Shown: positions 44,965-56,600 of the stretch, piece after piece
How positions within the stretch are numbered: position 1 is the first letter of the stretch
Layout of the letters: every line of letters begins with the position of its first letter
From: Aradus depressus
Taxonomy: Eukaryota; Arthropoda; Insecta; Hemiptera; Aradidae
Direction: 5' to 3'
Assembly: GCA_963662175.1 (NCBI GenBank)
Contig: OY759219.1
Coordinates: 29,554,908 to 29,618,907 of the forward strand
Length of the DNA: 64,000 nt
Notes under the pieces: model-generated
What the model was told of the DNA's origin: nothing
The model's input: the letters and a program-made list of their open reading frames with translations, nothing else
The model's database searches: none
Position numbers and translations under genes: made by a program

Positions 44965-45880
44965 AAAATGTCGGTGGATCACCGGCAATGTACTTCATCA
45001 TAACAAATTAATCAATCAATATTTCGCGCCGCGTCCAGAATCAATCGACAATTTTCGCTAATATACAACAGTTGACTTATGAGGGCTCCTAAATCCTTAT
45101 ACTAAATTTTGTGTCGATAAATTCATTATATTGGCAGTTTTAGTGTTTATGAATTTAATCCCTTCTCGTTCCCTTCAGCGCTATCGCTGAAATTTGACAG
45201 GTTATGTTCTAATTGTGTTTTGACTTTAAATAAGGAATTTCATAGCGGTACATTCATTACAAAGGCAGTTTAAGTTTTTTGAGTTGAGCCCTCCCTCTGA
45301 TCTCCCTCTTCCTTTCTGCTGATTCCGCTGAAAATTAATAAGTGTCGTCCTTATAGGGTTTTGAATTCACATAAGAAATTTAGTGTCGATATATTCATTA
45401 CAAAGGCAGTTATTAGAGTTTGTTTGAGATGCCACATAGCTTGTTTGGGATTTCACATAACTCATTTTGTTTTGGACCCCCTTCAACTCCCTCTACCGTT
45501 TGAGATGCCACAATATAATGTGTGTATTAGAGTTTTTGGGATAAGCCTCCCCCCAAATACCCCTCTTCCATTCAATCGATTTATCTGAAAAACAATAGGT
45601 GTCATCGTTAGAGAATTCTGGATTCAGATGTTAAATTTCATCTCGATACATTCATTCTATCGGGAGTTATCATGTTCACAGACACACACAAGCACACATA
45701 CAGACGGACATTTTTTTTTCATATTTGGAATCTAGAGGTCGGAAAACATCTAATTCCGTTGAAAATCCGCATCCAATTTTTGACCGATTACGTAACTTCG
45801 TATAGCTGTGGTAGTAATAAAATAATAATAATAATAATAATGGTGAATCATCAGCACTATACTTCCCCAGCACGAATTAA
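44965..45880 (+). repeat. Dispersed ~135-bp-module repeat, longest copy
   Basis: It opens with a small palindrome (CGGTGGATCACCGGC) and ACGAATTAATC-type sequence, and ends with CGTAACTTCGTATAGCTG. Inside, a module recurs three or four times: GTCGATACATTCATTAC-like, then GGCAGTTATTAGAGTTT, a C-rich run, then GATTCCGCTGAAAATTAATA and TCGTCCTTATAGGGTTTTGA. Anchors at about 45110, 45242, 45382 and 45640 give steps near 132-140. Other copies lie at 10100, 27230, 30100, 36345, 39425, 46255, 47750, 49790, 50665, 51060, 52600 and 60305. No intact ORF. Class unknown. Confidence 0.6.
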
Positions 45881-46254
45881 TCAACTAAGTTGGCGTTGGA
45901 AATTATGAAATTACGGTTAAAACTTAAGTTCGAATTTAGAGTAAATTAATTTTTTGTTTGTGTACAACTTCAAATATTCGAAAAATTGTTTAAATAGAGA
46001 TATTAGGACTAAATGGTTTCACTATAATTTGTTTATGCTTTATCCGTTTTATGTTTAAGCTTTACAGACAATCAGTAATTACTGTGTGTTTATGTTTGTT
46101 TGAGCGTTAAGGGAAGCAGGCACTTTCTAGGGTCGTCAAACTCAGAATAAGAGTTTGAGGTGCCACATAGCTTGTTGAAATGCCACACGATCTATAGTTG
46201 AAATGCCTTAAATTATTTGAATTGAAATTATTAACGTGAGTGTTGAATTAATCA

Positions 46255-46690
46255 TATATGTTTTCCGACCTCCAAATATGAAAAAGAAGTCCGTCTGTCT
46301 GTGAACATGATAACTCCCAATAGAATGAACATATCGAGATGAAATTTAACATCTGAATCCAGAACTCTCTAACAACGACACCTATTGTTTTTCAGACAAA
46401 TCGATTAAAGGGAAGAAGGGTATTGGGGGGAGGCTTATCTCAAAAACTCCAATACACACATTATATTATAGGATCCTATATTCACGAAACTTTCAGGGTA
46501 TTTCAAGACTGACCCATAACTATAGATCGTGTGACATTTCAACAAGCTATGTGGCATCTCAAACGGTAGAGGGAGTGTGGGAGGTCCAAAACAAAATGAG
46601 TGCTAGCCTAGTTGATCGAATTTTCATGAAATTTATAAGCAAACAGGCTATGTGGCATCTCAAACGGTAGAGGGGGTTGGGTGGGGAGGC
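46255..46690 (-). repeat. Dispersed module repeat, minus strand
   Basis: Reads GTTTTCCGACCTCCAAATAT, GTGAACATGATAACTCCCAA, TAGAATGAACATATCGAGAT, then CAGACAAATCGATTAAAGGG in reverse orientation to the 44965 copy. Two GTGGCATCTCAAACGGTAGA blocks follow (about 46551 and 46652). Confidence 0.55.
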
Positions 46691-46759
46691 AAAACATATA
46701 TAATTACTGTAATCACTATAACGCTTAATCAGATTTTATAAAATTCGGAAGGGACTTAA

Positions 46760-46915
46760 ATGGACCCGAGCCTGTTCACATAAGGCGAATAAACCTGGAT
46801 GGGCAACATTTTGGACTTTCATAGTAGAGTCGGGCTCATGTCCACCCGAGTGCCAAAAGAGCGCTTTGATAGTAGGCGATATGACCTCGTGGTTAAAGCC
46901 CGGGCTTGTCGCAAT
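46760..46915 (+). mobile_element. SINE fragment
   Basis: 3' half of a plus copy: GCGAATAAACCTGG, AGTAGAGTCGGGCTCATGTC, GTAGTAGGCGATATGACCTC, TTAAAGCCCGGGC. Head missing. Confidence 0.7.
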
Positions 46916-47282
46916 AGCTGATAGCTCAGAAATTGTTATTACATGTTCAAGAAAATAAAAATATACTATGACTCACATTGTGTGACGAAATCCTAGATTC
47001 ACTCAATTAAATGATTGAGTTAATTCCAGGGGCTAACGGTTTCAATTCATGATTTTCTTATTTTGATAGTTCAGTTATGATTATTTTGATTTTCTGTAAA
47101 GTTAAATAAGAATGAAGTAATTTAAGTGCAATTATTCAATGAGTACAAATCAACATTTATTCGGATGAATACACATTTAGTCGGATGGCTGTTGAAAGTA
47201 GTTCCCTTATAGGTATGATTGGAGAAAAATGTGTTTTTAGGCGTTTAGAAGATGACCTTTTGATAAAGACTATTAAAGTGAG

Positions 47283-47619
47283 TTAGTTCTTATGATTCAT
47301 GCCTGAGCTTTAACTACAAGGTCATATTGCCTACTACCAGAGCTCTCTTTCACCCTGGTGAACATGAGCTCGACTCTACTATGGGTGTCCTAAATTTTCC
47401 CTACCCTAGATTTTTATACACGTAGGGTATGTCTCTTTAACGAGTACCTGACATCGTACAGGCTCGAGACCATCATTTAACGTCTCATCCGAAGGATTAC
47501 GTGCTTAAGTTTATTTTACCTCCCAGATAAAATAAACTAAGGGCTTCGGCCGAATTTGGAACCCGTGATCTTGAGCTCAGTAAGCAAGCACGCATACCAC
47601 TGAGCTACCGGCGCTCTCA
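47283..47619 (-). mobile_element. SINE copy, near full length
   Basis: Minus strand, from CTTATGATTCATGCCTGAGC to GAGCTACCGGCGCTCTC, more diverged than the 29519 and 37807 copies. Confidence 0.8.
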
Positions 47620-47749
47620 AAATCTATTAAAGGAGGGTGGTTCAACAAGGAGGATCGTAAAGGGGAGAAATGAAGGGAAAACAGGGGGAAAAACTAAAAA
47701 AAAAGTAGTGATCTAAGTTCTCGGTGTCTCTCTGAACCAATTTGGTTGA

Positions 47750-48540
47750 TAATTAATATTTGACTTACTCAGGGTCTTCTACTTCATCATACTAAATTTT
47801 GTACTGGTAATTTTATTACTTCAGCAGTTATTACGGTTTTTGTGTTAAGTCCCTCCTCCCTTCTAATATGAAATTCCGTTGAAAACTCCGCATCGAATTT
47901 TTGATCGCTTACATAACTTCTTCTATACTTCGAATAGCTGGGGTAGTAAAATTTAATGGGACATTTAATTATTTTTTGGCCGTAAGAGGCTAGGGTGGCA
48001 CCCAGCAGAGAGCTATCAAGTTGGGGACTCTGAGTATACTTTGTATGAAAAAGTCCCTCTTCGTCTCGCTATACTCTGTTATACACCCCCCTAAATGACT
48101 AAATGACACGTTCAGTAAGCTGCCTCATAGTAACTTACAGTAATAGATGTGGTCTATAATAGGTCTACCGGAACTGCCCATCCCAAATCGATCCACGGTT
48201 AACTGACTTCATTCAGACCAACTGTTAGTTGTTGCCACGTCCATAGTCAAGAAAATTTCAATAAATTGTCCATTTTTTGTTAAATTTTGACCAGAAATCA
48301 GACGAAAAGATCAGTTTTCTTTGAGGTTTAAGTATATTTTACAAGATGACCAAATTAATATTTTCTTAAAATAAATGTTGTAGAGATAACTAAAAGGCAC
48401 ATTTTATGACTCCTCCAAAATCAAAACTCACAATATCCAAAATTATCAAAATTGAGATGGCAGTGGTTCTTTTTGCAATTTTTTGAGCTGAATTCAAATA
48501 TGGCGTTGGTTAGCATCAAAAGTCACCATATCCTAGGTAT
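47750..48540. other. Module repeat fragment and unclassified DNA
   Basis: 47750-47960 is a plus copy end of the module family (CCGTTGAAAACTCCGCATCG, CTTCGAATAGCTGGGGTAGT). The rest to 48540, including a more GC-balanced stretch at 47980-48260, holds nothing I recognise. Confidence 0.45.
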
Positions 48541-48559
48541 AATGAGCCTATAAGTTGAG

Positions 48560-49000
48560 GGTTGGAGTCAGAACTAACATTATCCACTAGGACATCCTAG
48601 TGGATAATGTTAGTTCTGGCACTAAGCGTCTATTAACCAATCAGAAAGCAGTATTTGCAAGCATAACCTGCTCAAAGAGGTTTATTTCGTGCTGTATTTT
48701 TTTGTACAATTACAACATGCTAATATTTTTACCTATGCTTTATGTAAAATTATAATATATATATAATTAACCATAATGTATAATTAATCAACTTAATCAC
48801 TTTTCATTTTTTTACAATTATTTTAAGTTTTAATAATTGTACGTAACAATAAATGTACATTGCATTTGAAAATGTTGAATGGTTTTGATTTATTTATACA
48901 TGTTTGAGAAAGTTGGTAACAAAACTAACATTATCTTATGTGGTGGGAATCAAAACTAACATTATCCAAACATTGGTTACAAAACTAACATTATCCAAAA
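48560..49000. repeat. Perfect hairpin and recurring AACTAACATTATCC motif
   Basis: 48569-48618 is an inverted repeat with 24-base arms (CAGAACTAACATTATCCACT plus AGGA, and its complement) around a two-base centre. AACTAACATTATC recurs at about 48931, 48953 and 48985, all plus-oriented. Clustered short direct and inverted copies suggest a MITE with subterminal repeats, but ends are not defined. Confidence 0.5.
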
Positions 49001-49376
49001 TTTTACTGCTTTTATTTTTATAACGCTATATAAAAATCCATTTTTTTGTATGCATTTCATTTTAAAGTGATAACAGGATGTAAAAAAAAAACATTTGCAA
49101 GAACCGGAGAAGAAAATTGTAGTCGAGAGAGGTTTTTGGCAAATTCCCAAATTTTGATTTTTGGATATTGTGAGTTTTGATTCTGGTAGACTCTTATATA
49201 AAATATGATTTTTCGAAAGTAGCCCCGGTCTTTGAGATACATCCAGAAAACAGTCCTAAAATGAGGTCTTGAAGTTTTCGCTCTTGCTCTAAAACCAATG
49301 GACAAGATTCATTGAAATACATGATTTTTAATTCCTGATACGTGGTATATTTTCCATATATTCAAGAATATGACAG

Positions 49377-49732
49377 GGCGCCGGTAGCTCAGTGGTATGC
49401 GTGCTTGTTTTCTGAGCTCAAGATCGTGGGTTCGAAACCCGACCGAGGCCCTTAGTTTTTTTTATCTGGGAGGTAAAATAAACTTATGCACGCCGTCCTT
49501 CGGATGGGACGTTAAGCGATGGTCCCGAGCATGTACGATGTCAGGTACTCGTTAAAGACCCCTTTAGCCTAGGTGAATAAAAATTTAGGGTAGGCAAAAT
49601 TTAGGACTCCCACAGTAGAGTCGGGCTCATGTCCACCAGAGTGACGAAAGAGTGCTATGGTAGTAGGCGATATGACCTCGTAGTTAAAGCCCGGGCATGA
49701 GTCATAAAACCTAACCTAACCTTCAAGAATAT
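49377..49732 (+). mobile_element. SINE copy, full length with CCTAA-type tail (reference copy)
   Basis: The clearest complete copy. Starts GGGCGCCGGTAGCTCAGTGG (A box TAGCTCAGTGG), B box GGGTTCGAAACCC, then CGCCGTCCTTCGGATGGGAC, GTACGATGTCAGGTACTCG, AGGTGAATAAAAATTTAGGG, AGTCGGGCTCATGTCCACCA, GTAGGCGATATGACCTCGTA, CCCGGGCATGAGTCATAAAA and the tail CCTAACCTAACC. The head is tRNA-like but cannot encode a functional tRNA in its context. Confidence 0.88.
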
Positions 49733-49789
49733 GTTAAACTCATTTCATATTTTCCTTTTCACAGATTGTGTTAATTGTTTTTTTGAATG

Positions 49790-50060
49790 TTTGAACTAAA
49801 AAACTCTAATAACTACTCCACGTAATGAACATATCGACATGAAATTTCATATTTGAAGTCAGTACCAAATAAGGAAATAACCTGTCAAATTTCAGCGATA
49901 TCGACCGAAAGAGAGGGGGGTTTAGAGGAAGGGCTCAATTCAAAAACCCTAATAACTGCCGATTTAATGAATTTATCAACATAAAATTTACTATGTACGA
50001 GTAAGAAGCGAAAAAATAATTGATTAATCCCGGGTAAGTACATACCGGTGATTCACCGAG
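49790..50060 (-). repeat. Dispersed module repeat, minus strand
   Basis: ACATATCGACATGAAATTTC, AACTGCCGATTTAATGAATT, and the closing TACATACCGGTGATTCACCG palindrome. Same family as 44965-45880. Confidence 0.55.
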
Positions 50061-50810
50061 TACTTTTTATTTCTTAATATTGACTACCATATAAAGCATA
50101 ATGGTAATAAATTGTTTTATTTTGTTACAAAAGTTTTGATAATGCCTGAATAATGTTAATATTTTTTGGAGAGACAGAAGGCCAATCCGTTTATTTCAAA
50201 CCCCTTCATCAAAGATATTCTTCCTCAACTTCGAAATTTATTGTTTTACAAAACTGAAACTCCCGTTGTCACTTATAAAACAAAAACAGTGATGTTTGAA
50301 TAAAAATGTGTCGTCTTGCTCTCCAATTCTCACCAAGATCTCTAGCGGACAATGTGGTTTCGCTCGAGCAGAGTTGTGACAAGAAACCACTAAAAAACTA
50401 GGTCGGTATTTCACCGTTTCTTTGAATATGTAAACAATCTTAGACAAAAGATTTTTTTTTTTTTTTCATTTAAAGAAATGAGAATTATATATTCTTTTCG
50501 TGAATAAAAGTGGAGCACACATGCCGTTTACTCCTCTCAATATTTATTTCTATATATTATATTTTTTATAATAATAATAATAATAATAATAAAATTATTA
50601 TAATACTTATATTTCTATATATTGTATTCAGTTAAAATAAAGTATCAAATAATGAAAAAAAAAAAGTGTCGTCGGTAAATCACCGGCTATGTACTTCACC
50701 AGCACGAATTAATCAATTACTTTTTCGCTCTCCCTGCAAAGTCAATAGACCGTTTCTAGTGGATCATGGATCATACTGTATCGATACATTCATTACATAG
50801 GCAGTTGAGG

Positions 50811-51053
50811 GAGCCGGTAGCTCAGTGGTATGCGTGCTTGTCTTCTGAGCCCAAGATCGTGGGTTCGAAACCCGACCTAGGCCCTTAGTTTATTTTATCT
50901 GGGAGGTGATTTAGGATAGGCAAAATTTAGGACTCCCACAGTAGAGTCGGGCTCATGTCCACCAGAGTGACTAAAGAGCGCTCTAGTAGTAGGCGATATG
51001 ACCTCGTAGTTAAAGCCCGGGCATGAGTCATAAAACCAAAGCTAACCTATATC
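50811..51053 (+). mobile_element. SINE copy with internal deletion
   Basis: GAGCCGGTAGCTCAGTGG head and GGGTTCGAAACCC B box are intact. The middle (CCTTCGG to ACTCGTTAAAG) is missing, and the 3' half resumes at AGGCAAAATTTAGGACTCCC. It is inserted in a module repeat (50665-51340). Confidence 0.82.
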
Positions 51054-51536
51054 GGCAGTTATTAGAATATTTGAGTCGAGCCCCCCTTCCTTCAACCGAT
51101 TTCGTGGAAAATTGTCAAGTGCCATCGTTATGTGGTTTTAAATTTAAAAATAAAGTTTCATGTCGATACATTCATTAGGTACAACAAATATTTTGGGACT
51201 TTTTGACTTTAGTCCCCCTCTGATCCTCTCCGCTTCGGCTGATTCCGCTGAAAATTAATAAATGGTATGCTTATAAGGCTTTGAATATCCATATGAAATT
51301 TTGTGTCAATACATTTTTAACTTCGGCCGTTACTAATAATAATAATAATAATAATAAATTTATTTCCGTTAAACCAATTCATGGTAATAGGATACCTCAA
51401 AAGAATTTATACACTAAGCTTATAAACTACTTGAGTCTAACACTTCTATGATTAGTAGTAATAACAAAACGATTAAAAGAAGTAAAATGAAATTAATAAA
51501 AACTGAACAAATAAATACTTAAAAATATATGAGTAT

Positions 51537-52103
51537 CAGTGCCGGATTAGCCATGTAGCAAGAGTAGCAAATGCTACGGGCCCCGCGCTCCAACGCCTGT
51601 CTGACCGTAAAAAAATATCAATTTAGATAGGAGCGTAAAAATATTTTGCATGCCTTAAGCGCGAAGCGCTTAGGCTATGCTTTACTCTCTCCTGAAAATC
51701 TAAAACTCGATTTCGACTCGATTGGAACTGAAATTTTATAAACTTTTATTAAATAATTCTTTAGAATCGTGTTTCCCAAACGTAGAAATTGCCTTGCGCA
51801 TTTACTTGTCTCTCATGATCACTAACTGCAGTGGCGAACGTTCTTTTTCAACATTAAAAAAGTTAAGGAACACGATGGGCCAAGAACGTCTTAATCATCT
51901 CACTTTGATGAATATAAAGCATGATTTGCTTAAAGAAGTCGATATTGAAAGTGTTATTTCTAAATTTGCCCATATTAAATCCAGAAAAGTTTATTTGTAA
52001 CAGTTTTGTTTTATTTAATACCGTAAACTTGAGAACCTAAAGCAAACCAAGGGCCTCTTGACAGAATTTGATACAGGCCCCTCGCTGGCTTAATCCGGCA
52101 CTG
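51537..52103 (+). mobile_element. hAT transposon, internally deleted, with 8-bp target duplication
   Basis: 567 bp. Ends are CAGTGCCGGATTAGCC and its near-complement GGCTTAATCCGGCACTG. The 8-bp duplication ATGAGTAT is exact at 51529-51536 and 52104-52111, the hAT hallmark. A 92-codon frame (51722-52000) encodes the C-terminal dimerisation part of a hAT transposase: IYLSLMITNCSGERSFSTLK, RLNHLTLMNIKHDLL. The catalytic region is absent, so it is non-autonomous. Confidence 0.9.
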
Positions 52104-52189
52104 ATGAGTATATAAAAAAAATTAATACAAGATACGTTTATAATAAATAGACAATTTACAATTTAATAAAAATTAAGATAACTATTTTT

Positions 52190-52262
52190 CAAAAAAAACT
52201 TTTCGGAAGTGTCTTTATCCCAACGATGTTTCGGGACGTTCTTACGTCCCATCATCAAGTCC
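52190..52262 (-). repeat. Hammerhead/Penelope-like motif, minus strand, core damaged
   Basis: On the minus strand: TTGATGA in place of CTGATGA, then GGGACG and CGTCCC as a perfect 6-bp stem, GAAA, CATCGTTGGGATAAAGACAC. The related copy at 56861-56910 retains CTGATGA. It lies in the right flank of the hAT element at 51537. Confidence 0.45.
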
Positions 52263-52599
52263 CAATGTGCGAGATATAGAAAAGAAAGAAAACTATGTAA
52301 CTATAACAATATATGAAAAATAATATGTATTAATCAAATATAAATGAATGTATAAAAAAATGTAAATAAATAAAATAAATATACCTAAATGTATAAATAA
52401 AACAATAACATACATTGGACTCACCTTTAAAGTGGAACTCTTGGATATGGAACACGATTCTTTATTGTGATTATTATATTCTTTTTGAACAATGAGAATA
52501 AAATTCCGTTTCCGTGTAAAGGGTATCCTCTAATATTAACATTTTTAGTTGAAATTTAAATTTTTTTCTTGTTTCTATTGACTTCAAGAAGTGGGGAAG

Positions 52600-52880
52600 G
52601 GCATTAAATAAAGATTAGAGTTTTTGTATTCAGTCTCAGCCCTAATCCTCCCTTTCCTTTAGCCGATTTGGTTGAAAATTAATAGTTGTCGTCCTTAAAG
52701 GGTTTTGGATACACATATACAATTTTGTGTCGATACATTAATTGTATCGGGAGTTATCACATACACACAGATTTTTTTCAATGGACATTGGAAAACAGGA
52801 AATTCCGTTGATAACTCGGCTTCAAACAGACTGATTCGATAACTTCCTCTATACCTCGTGTAGCTGGGGAATTAATTGTT
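52600..52880 (+). repeat. Dispersed module repeat
   Basis: GGTTGAAAATTAATAGTTGT, TTTTGTGTCGATACATTAAT, TATCGGGAGTTATCACATAC, and CCTCGTGTAGCTGGGGAATT at its end. Confidence 0.55.
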
Positions 52881-53239
52881 ATTTTAGCGGCTTACTGTGA
52901 AATGGGGCACAATGAATATATTGACTTCGCTGGTGTCTCAGAACAACCCTTCAGAAAATAACATTATGAGTATTAATATTCTAAAAATGTATTAAACAAG
53001 AGAACAAAAGATACTAATTATATGAAAGATGATTTTGTTTTATGTTCGACATGCTAATTTTAAGAAGATCATTACCATAAAATATTTATTTCAATAAATC
53101 TGATGCGAAATTTAAAAAAAAAAAAAAAATTACTATGAAAATGAAATGAAAAATAATCTTTATTCTGTGACATTCCGAAAGAATGAGTTATTATAAGGTT
53201 TTGGCTATTCTGAAAAATAAATTGCCTCAAACGGAACAG

Positions 53240-53405
53240 AGAGGTTGCTAGCGCAGCGGAAGCGTGCTAGTCTACTGAGCTCAAAGTCGCGGGTTCGAAA
53301 CCCGGCCGAGGTCCTCAGGTTTTTTATATGGGAGGGGAGAGCACCCTGTCCTAAGGCGGTCCTGTGCGTTGTCATGTACCTTTCAAAGACACAATGTATC
53401 AACAC
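53240..53405 (+). mobile_element. SINE-related copy, divergent head
   Basis: Head GTTGCTAGCGCAGCGGAAGC with GCGGGTTCGAAACCCGGCCG (B box) and a short body with TTTTTTATATGGGAGG. It resembles the main family in the B box and TCCTCAGGTTTTT region but differs in the head. About 200 bases upstream of gene 4's first coding exon. Confidence 0.6.
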
Positions 53406-53612
53406 AAAATGATCCACATCATATTGGCATACGAGCGAAAACTATTAATTTAAGCTGGGGAAGTACTATTTTTTTGCAGATTGATCTGACCTTTTAATAG
53501 TTTAAAAATGTTACTGATTTTTATTTTTGTTTTTCTGTTGATAGGGAGTGAGAAGGATATAACTTGGAGAAGATAAAAAGAAGGGCGGGTTGGTTATCTT
53601 GTAGCTGGAGAG

Positions 53613-56600
53613 ATGCCCTCTGGCAGCATTACTAAGATGTCATCTTCTAGACTACCGCAGCTTCGCTCATGCTGCTGCATCTGCTCCCTGGATGTGGGCA
53701 CCATGCTCATTGCATACTGGCAGCTGGTAAGCACCATTTCTCATATATTTATATACCGATATATCGATATGCAACATGTCTAAAAAAAAAATAAAAAAAA
53801 AGAAGGTATGCCTAATAAGCGCACGGTTGAAATGAAACTTCTTTTGTCTTCATTAACGATGCCAATTAAATAAACAAATTAATAAATATATATATTGTGA
53901 TCTATAAAAAAAGTACACACATTTAAATTGTTAATATAAAAAAATTAATTATATTTATTTTTCTATAAAAAGCAATTTTCTTTTTAAAACGAATGAGTAA
54001 AAAAATAAAACACGACCATCAGCTGTTTTTTAGTGTGTAGAGACGAGTCGAGACGGTCTGAGTGAAGATGGAGAGTTGTGTTTAGGCTTAAGATGTGATG
54101 AACCAAATAGGAGTGAATTGACAATAAAATTGATCCGCAAAGAAGGTACTTTTATTTGTTTATATGCCGCCAAGATAACCCTAAAAGAAGAATGGCCAAT
54201 ATTTGTTAGTTTATAAGATTTCTTTTAAAAAAAAAATTAATTTAATGTTTTTTTTTGTTTCAATCTCAGTTTTTAATTTTATAGTGTAGATTTAAGAAAA
54301 TAAACCCAGTTTTTTAGAAAACTTTACACATATACAAACCCAGAAATACGTACTTTATTTCACAACACTTACCACAAAACTCCCCACGAAGGATGAAGAG
54401 AAGATGGAACCGCGACTTATTGCCACCTTGAATCATATTCGTTCTTAAATTTTTTTTTTACATTATTTTCCTTTACTTGTATCATCTCTTTTACCCATCC
54501 ATCAATCTTGCCTTTCAATTCCTTTATATTTATTTATTTTCTTTTATTTCTTTCTTTCTGTTCTTGTCCTAATAATTAAGATAAATTTTCGTCCCGAGGA
54601 CCTACCACTGGGTGGCCTTCCTCTCACATGCCCTTCACGCCAACATGTCAATACCATCATAGATGCTGATTGTTGCACCCTAACAACATTTGTATCTTTA
54701 TAAATAAAAGACAAAAAAAAAAAAAAAAAAATCTTGCTATTATATTATTGACTCAAATATTTGTAAATGTATGTTAAAACAGGCCTTGCCTCCCAGGATC
54801 TTCTGTAGTGAGAGTCTTAGGTAACCTCAAATGACCTGAGAATTGTATAAATATGACAACCTAGCAAACTTAAATGTCACTTTTGAACTTTATGCTGAAA
54901 GTTAAACAAGTTCTTTGTTTATATTTATTTTAGAAAATGTTTAGATTCTTTGAATTTCCGGTAAAATGTGTAGGTTCACCAAAACAAATAATACATATAT
55001 GAACTGGGAAATATTTCAAAAGGATATGTACATTTGAAAATGAACAGAAGAAAAGATATAAACAGTACAAACAAACAAAAGTTATGTAAACACCAACGCG
55101 TTTGGATAAATGTGGGGTGGTATCAGACCTCGCTATGAATATGGATATGCTTTGTTAGTCAGCTTTTGTTGTACATTCATATCACTGCTTTGTCTTCTTG
55201 AAAAAAGAAAAAGAAATCTCTAAACCTTATGTTGTATGATGCCTATTTTTGGACTTTTGAAATATTAGATCCTAAATGGAAATTTGATGCAAATTTTGTT
55301 TGCTGTATACAAATAAAAACAAAGTTTCTAGTCCCTTTAAAAAGAATAAACAAATTTGAAATGTAAGACCTAAGTTCTGATCTGAAGCCTGCTTTATCGA
55401 AAAAATAATATGGACGAAATAGTTGCAGAAAGCTTCCACATTTTTCAAAAATTGTTATTTAACTAAAATTATTTATGTTCGAATATATTTTGGTGATCTG
55501 TGTCAATATAGTGGAAAAATAATAAAAATAAATAAAATCAAAGAAGTTGTTTAACATTACATACATAATACATACATAAAGAGTACCGATTTCGGTTTAC
55601 GCCATCGTCAGCACGAAATGAGCCAAAAAGTTATATTTAAGTTTGTTAGGTTGGCATATTTATACCATTTTGAGATAACCTGAGGCTGCCCTAAGCCTCA
55701 GTCCTGCTGGCTTAAAGAAAAAAATTTAACTGTGAATTTAACTAAAATATTTGGGTTTAAATACAAACATAAAAAATAATAGCAATTTGAATCATTAAAA
55801 AAAACCTGAAGAAATGGTATTCATAATAAATTATATAGTAAATAAATTGAATTACATATAAAAAATAAATTAAATAATGGCAATATGAAATCATATTATA
55901 GTAATAAGAAATTAATAATATAATGTGTACATAATATATATTATAAATAAATACACAATATATTCCATTGAAGAAAAAAAAAATGTATTGACTGATAAAT
56001 ATATAAAAATATTGTATAATAACTCTAATTAATTAACCTTAGTGGCGTTAACAGAGATGAGAATATGAAGTGAGTTAGGTCGTTCAAACAATTCCCATTT
56101 TTCTTAGCTATATTAATTTCAAACTGTTCCTGAGTACTCGCCTTCATTTAAAACCAAAATAATACCATTAGTTGTTTTCTTAAATTGTTGTTCTGTCTTT
56201 ATACACACCTTCACTTTATCCATTTAAAAAAAATAGTTGGCACTTTCAAAAAATAAAAAAAATAATAGATAAGTAAATGAGTCACTTTACGATTTTTAAC
56301 AAATTGAAAAAAAACAAACATGTATTTCACGTTGAAAAAGGTTATAAACAAACATGCAGCCTATGAGCTGTCAGCAAATTTTGGTGTAAAAACTACACAC
56401 ACTATTGAAATGGTGTAGGAGGTGTACACCAGTGCAGGTTACACTGAGCAGGTTACACTGAGCTCTCAGCCTGGTGTAGCTACACCCGGTCTAATATTAA
56501 TAAATAATATTTATTTTATTTTAAATAGTTTGAGTGTTCTATTCGTTGATGATGTAGGTTTGTTGGCTACATTTATTTTCTGACACCACTAAAGTAAGGG

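Noticed and set aside
49377..49460. Possible functional tRNA genes at SINE heads
   Set aside because: The A and B boxes are tRNA-like, but the heads recur with the same long non-tRNA body and lack a complete acceptor stem, so they are SINE promoters.
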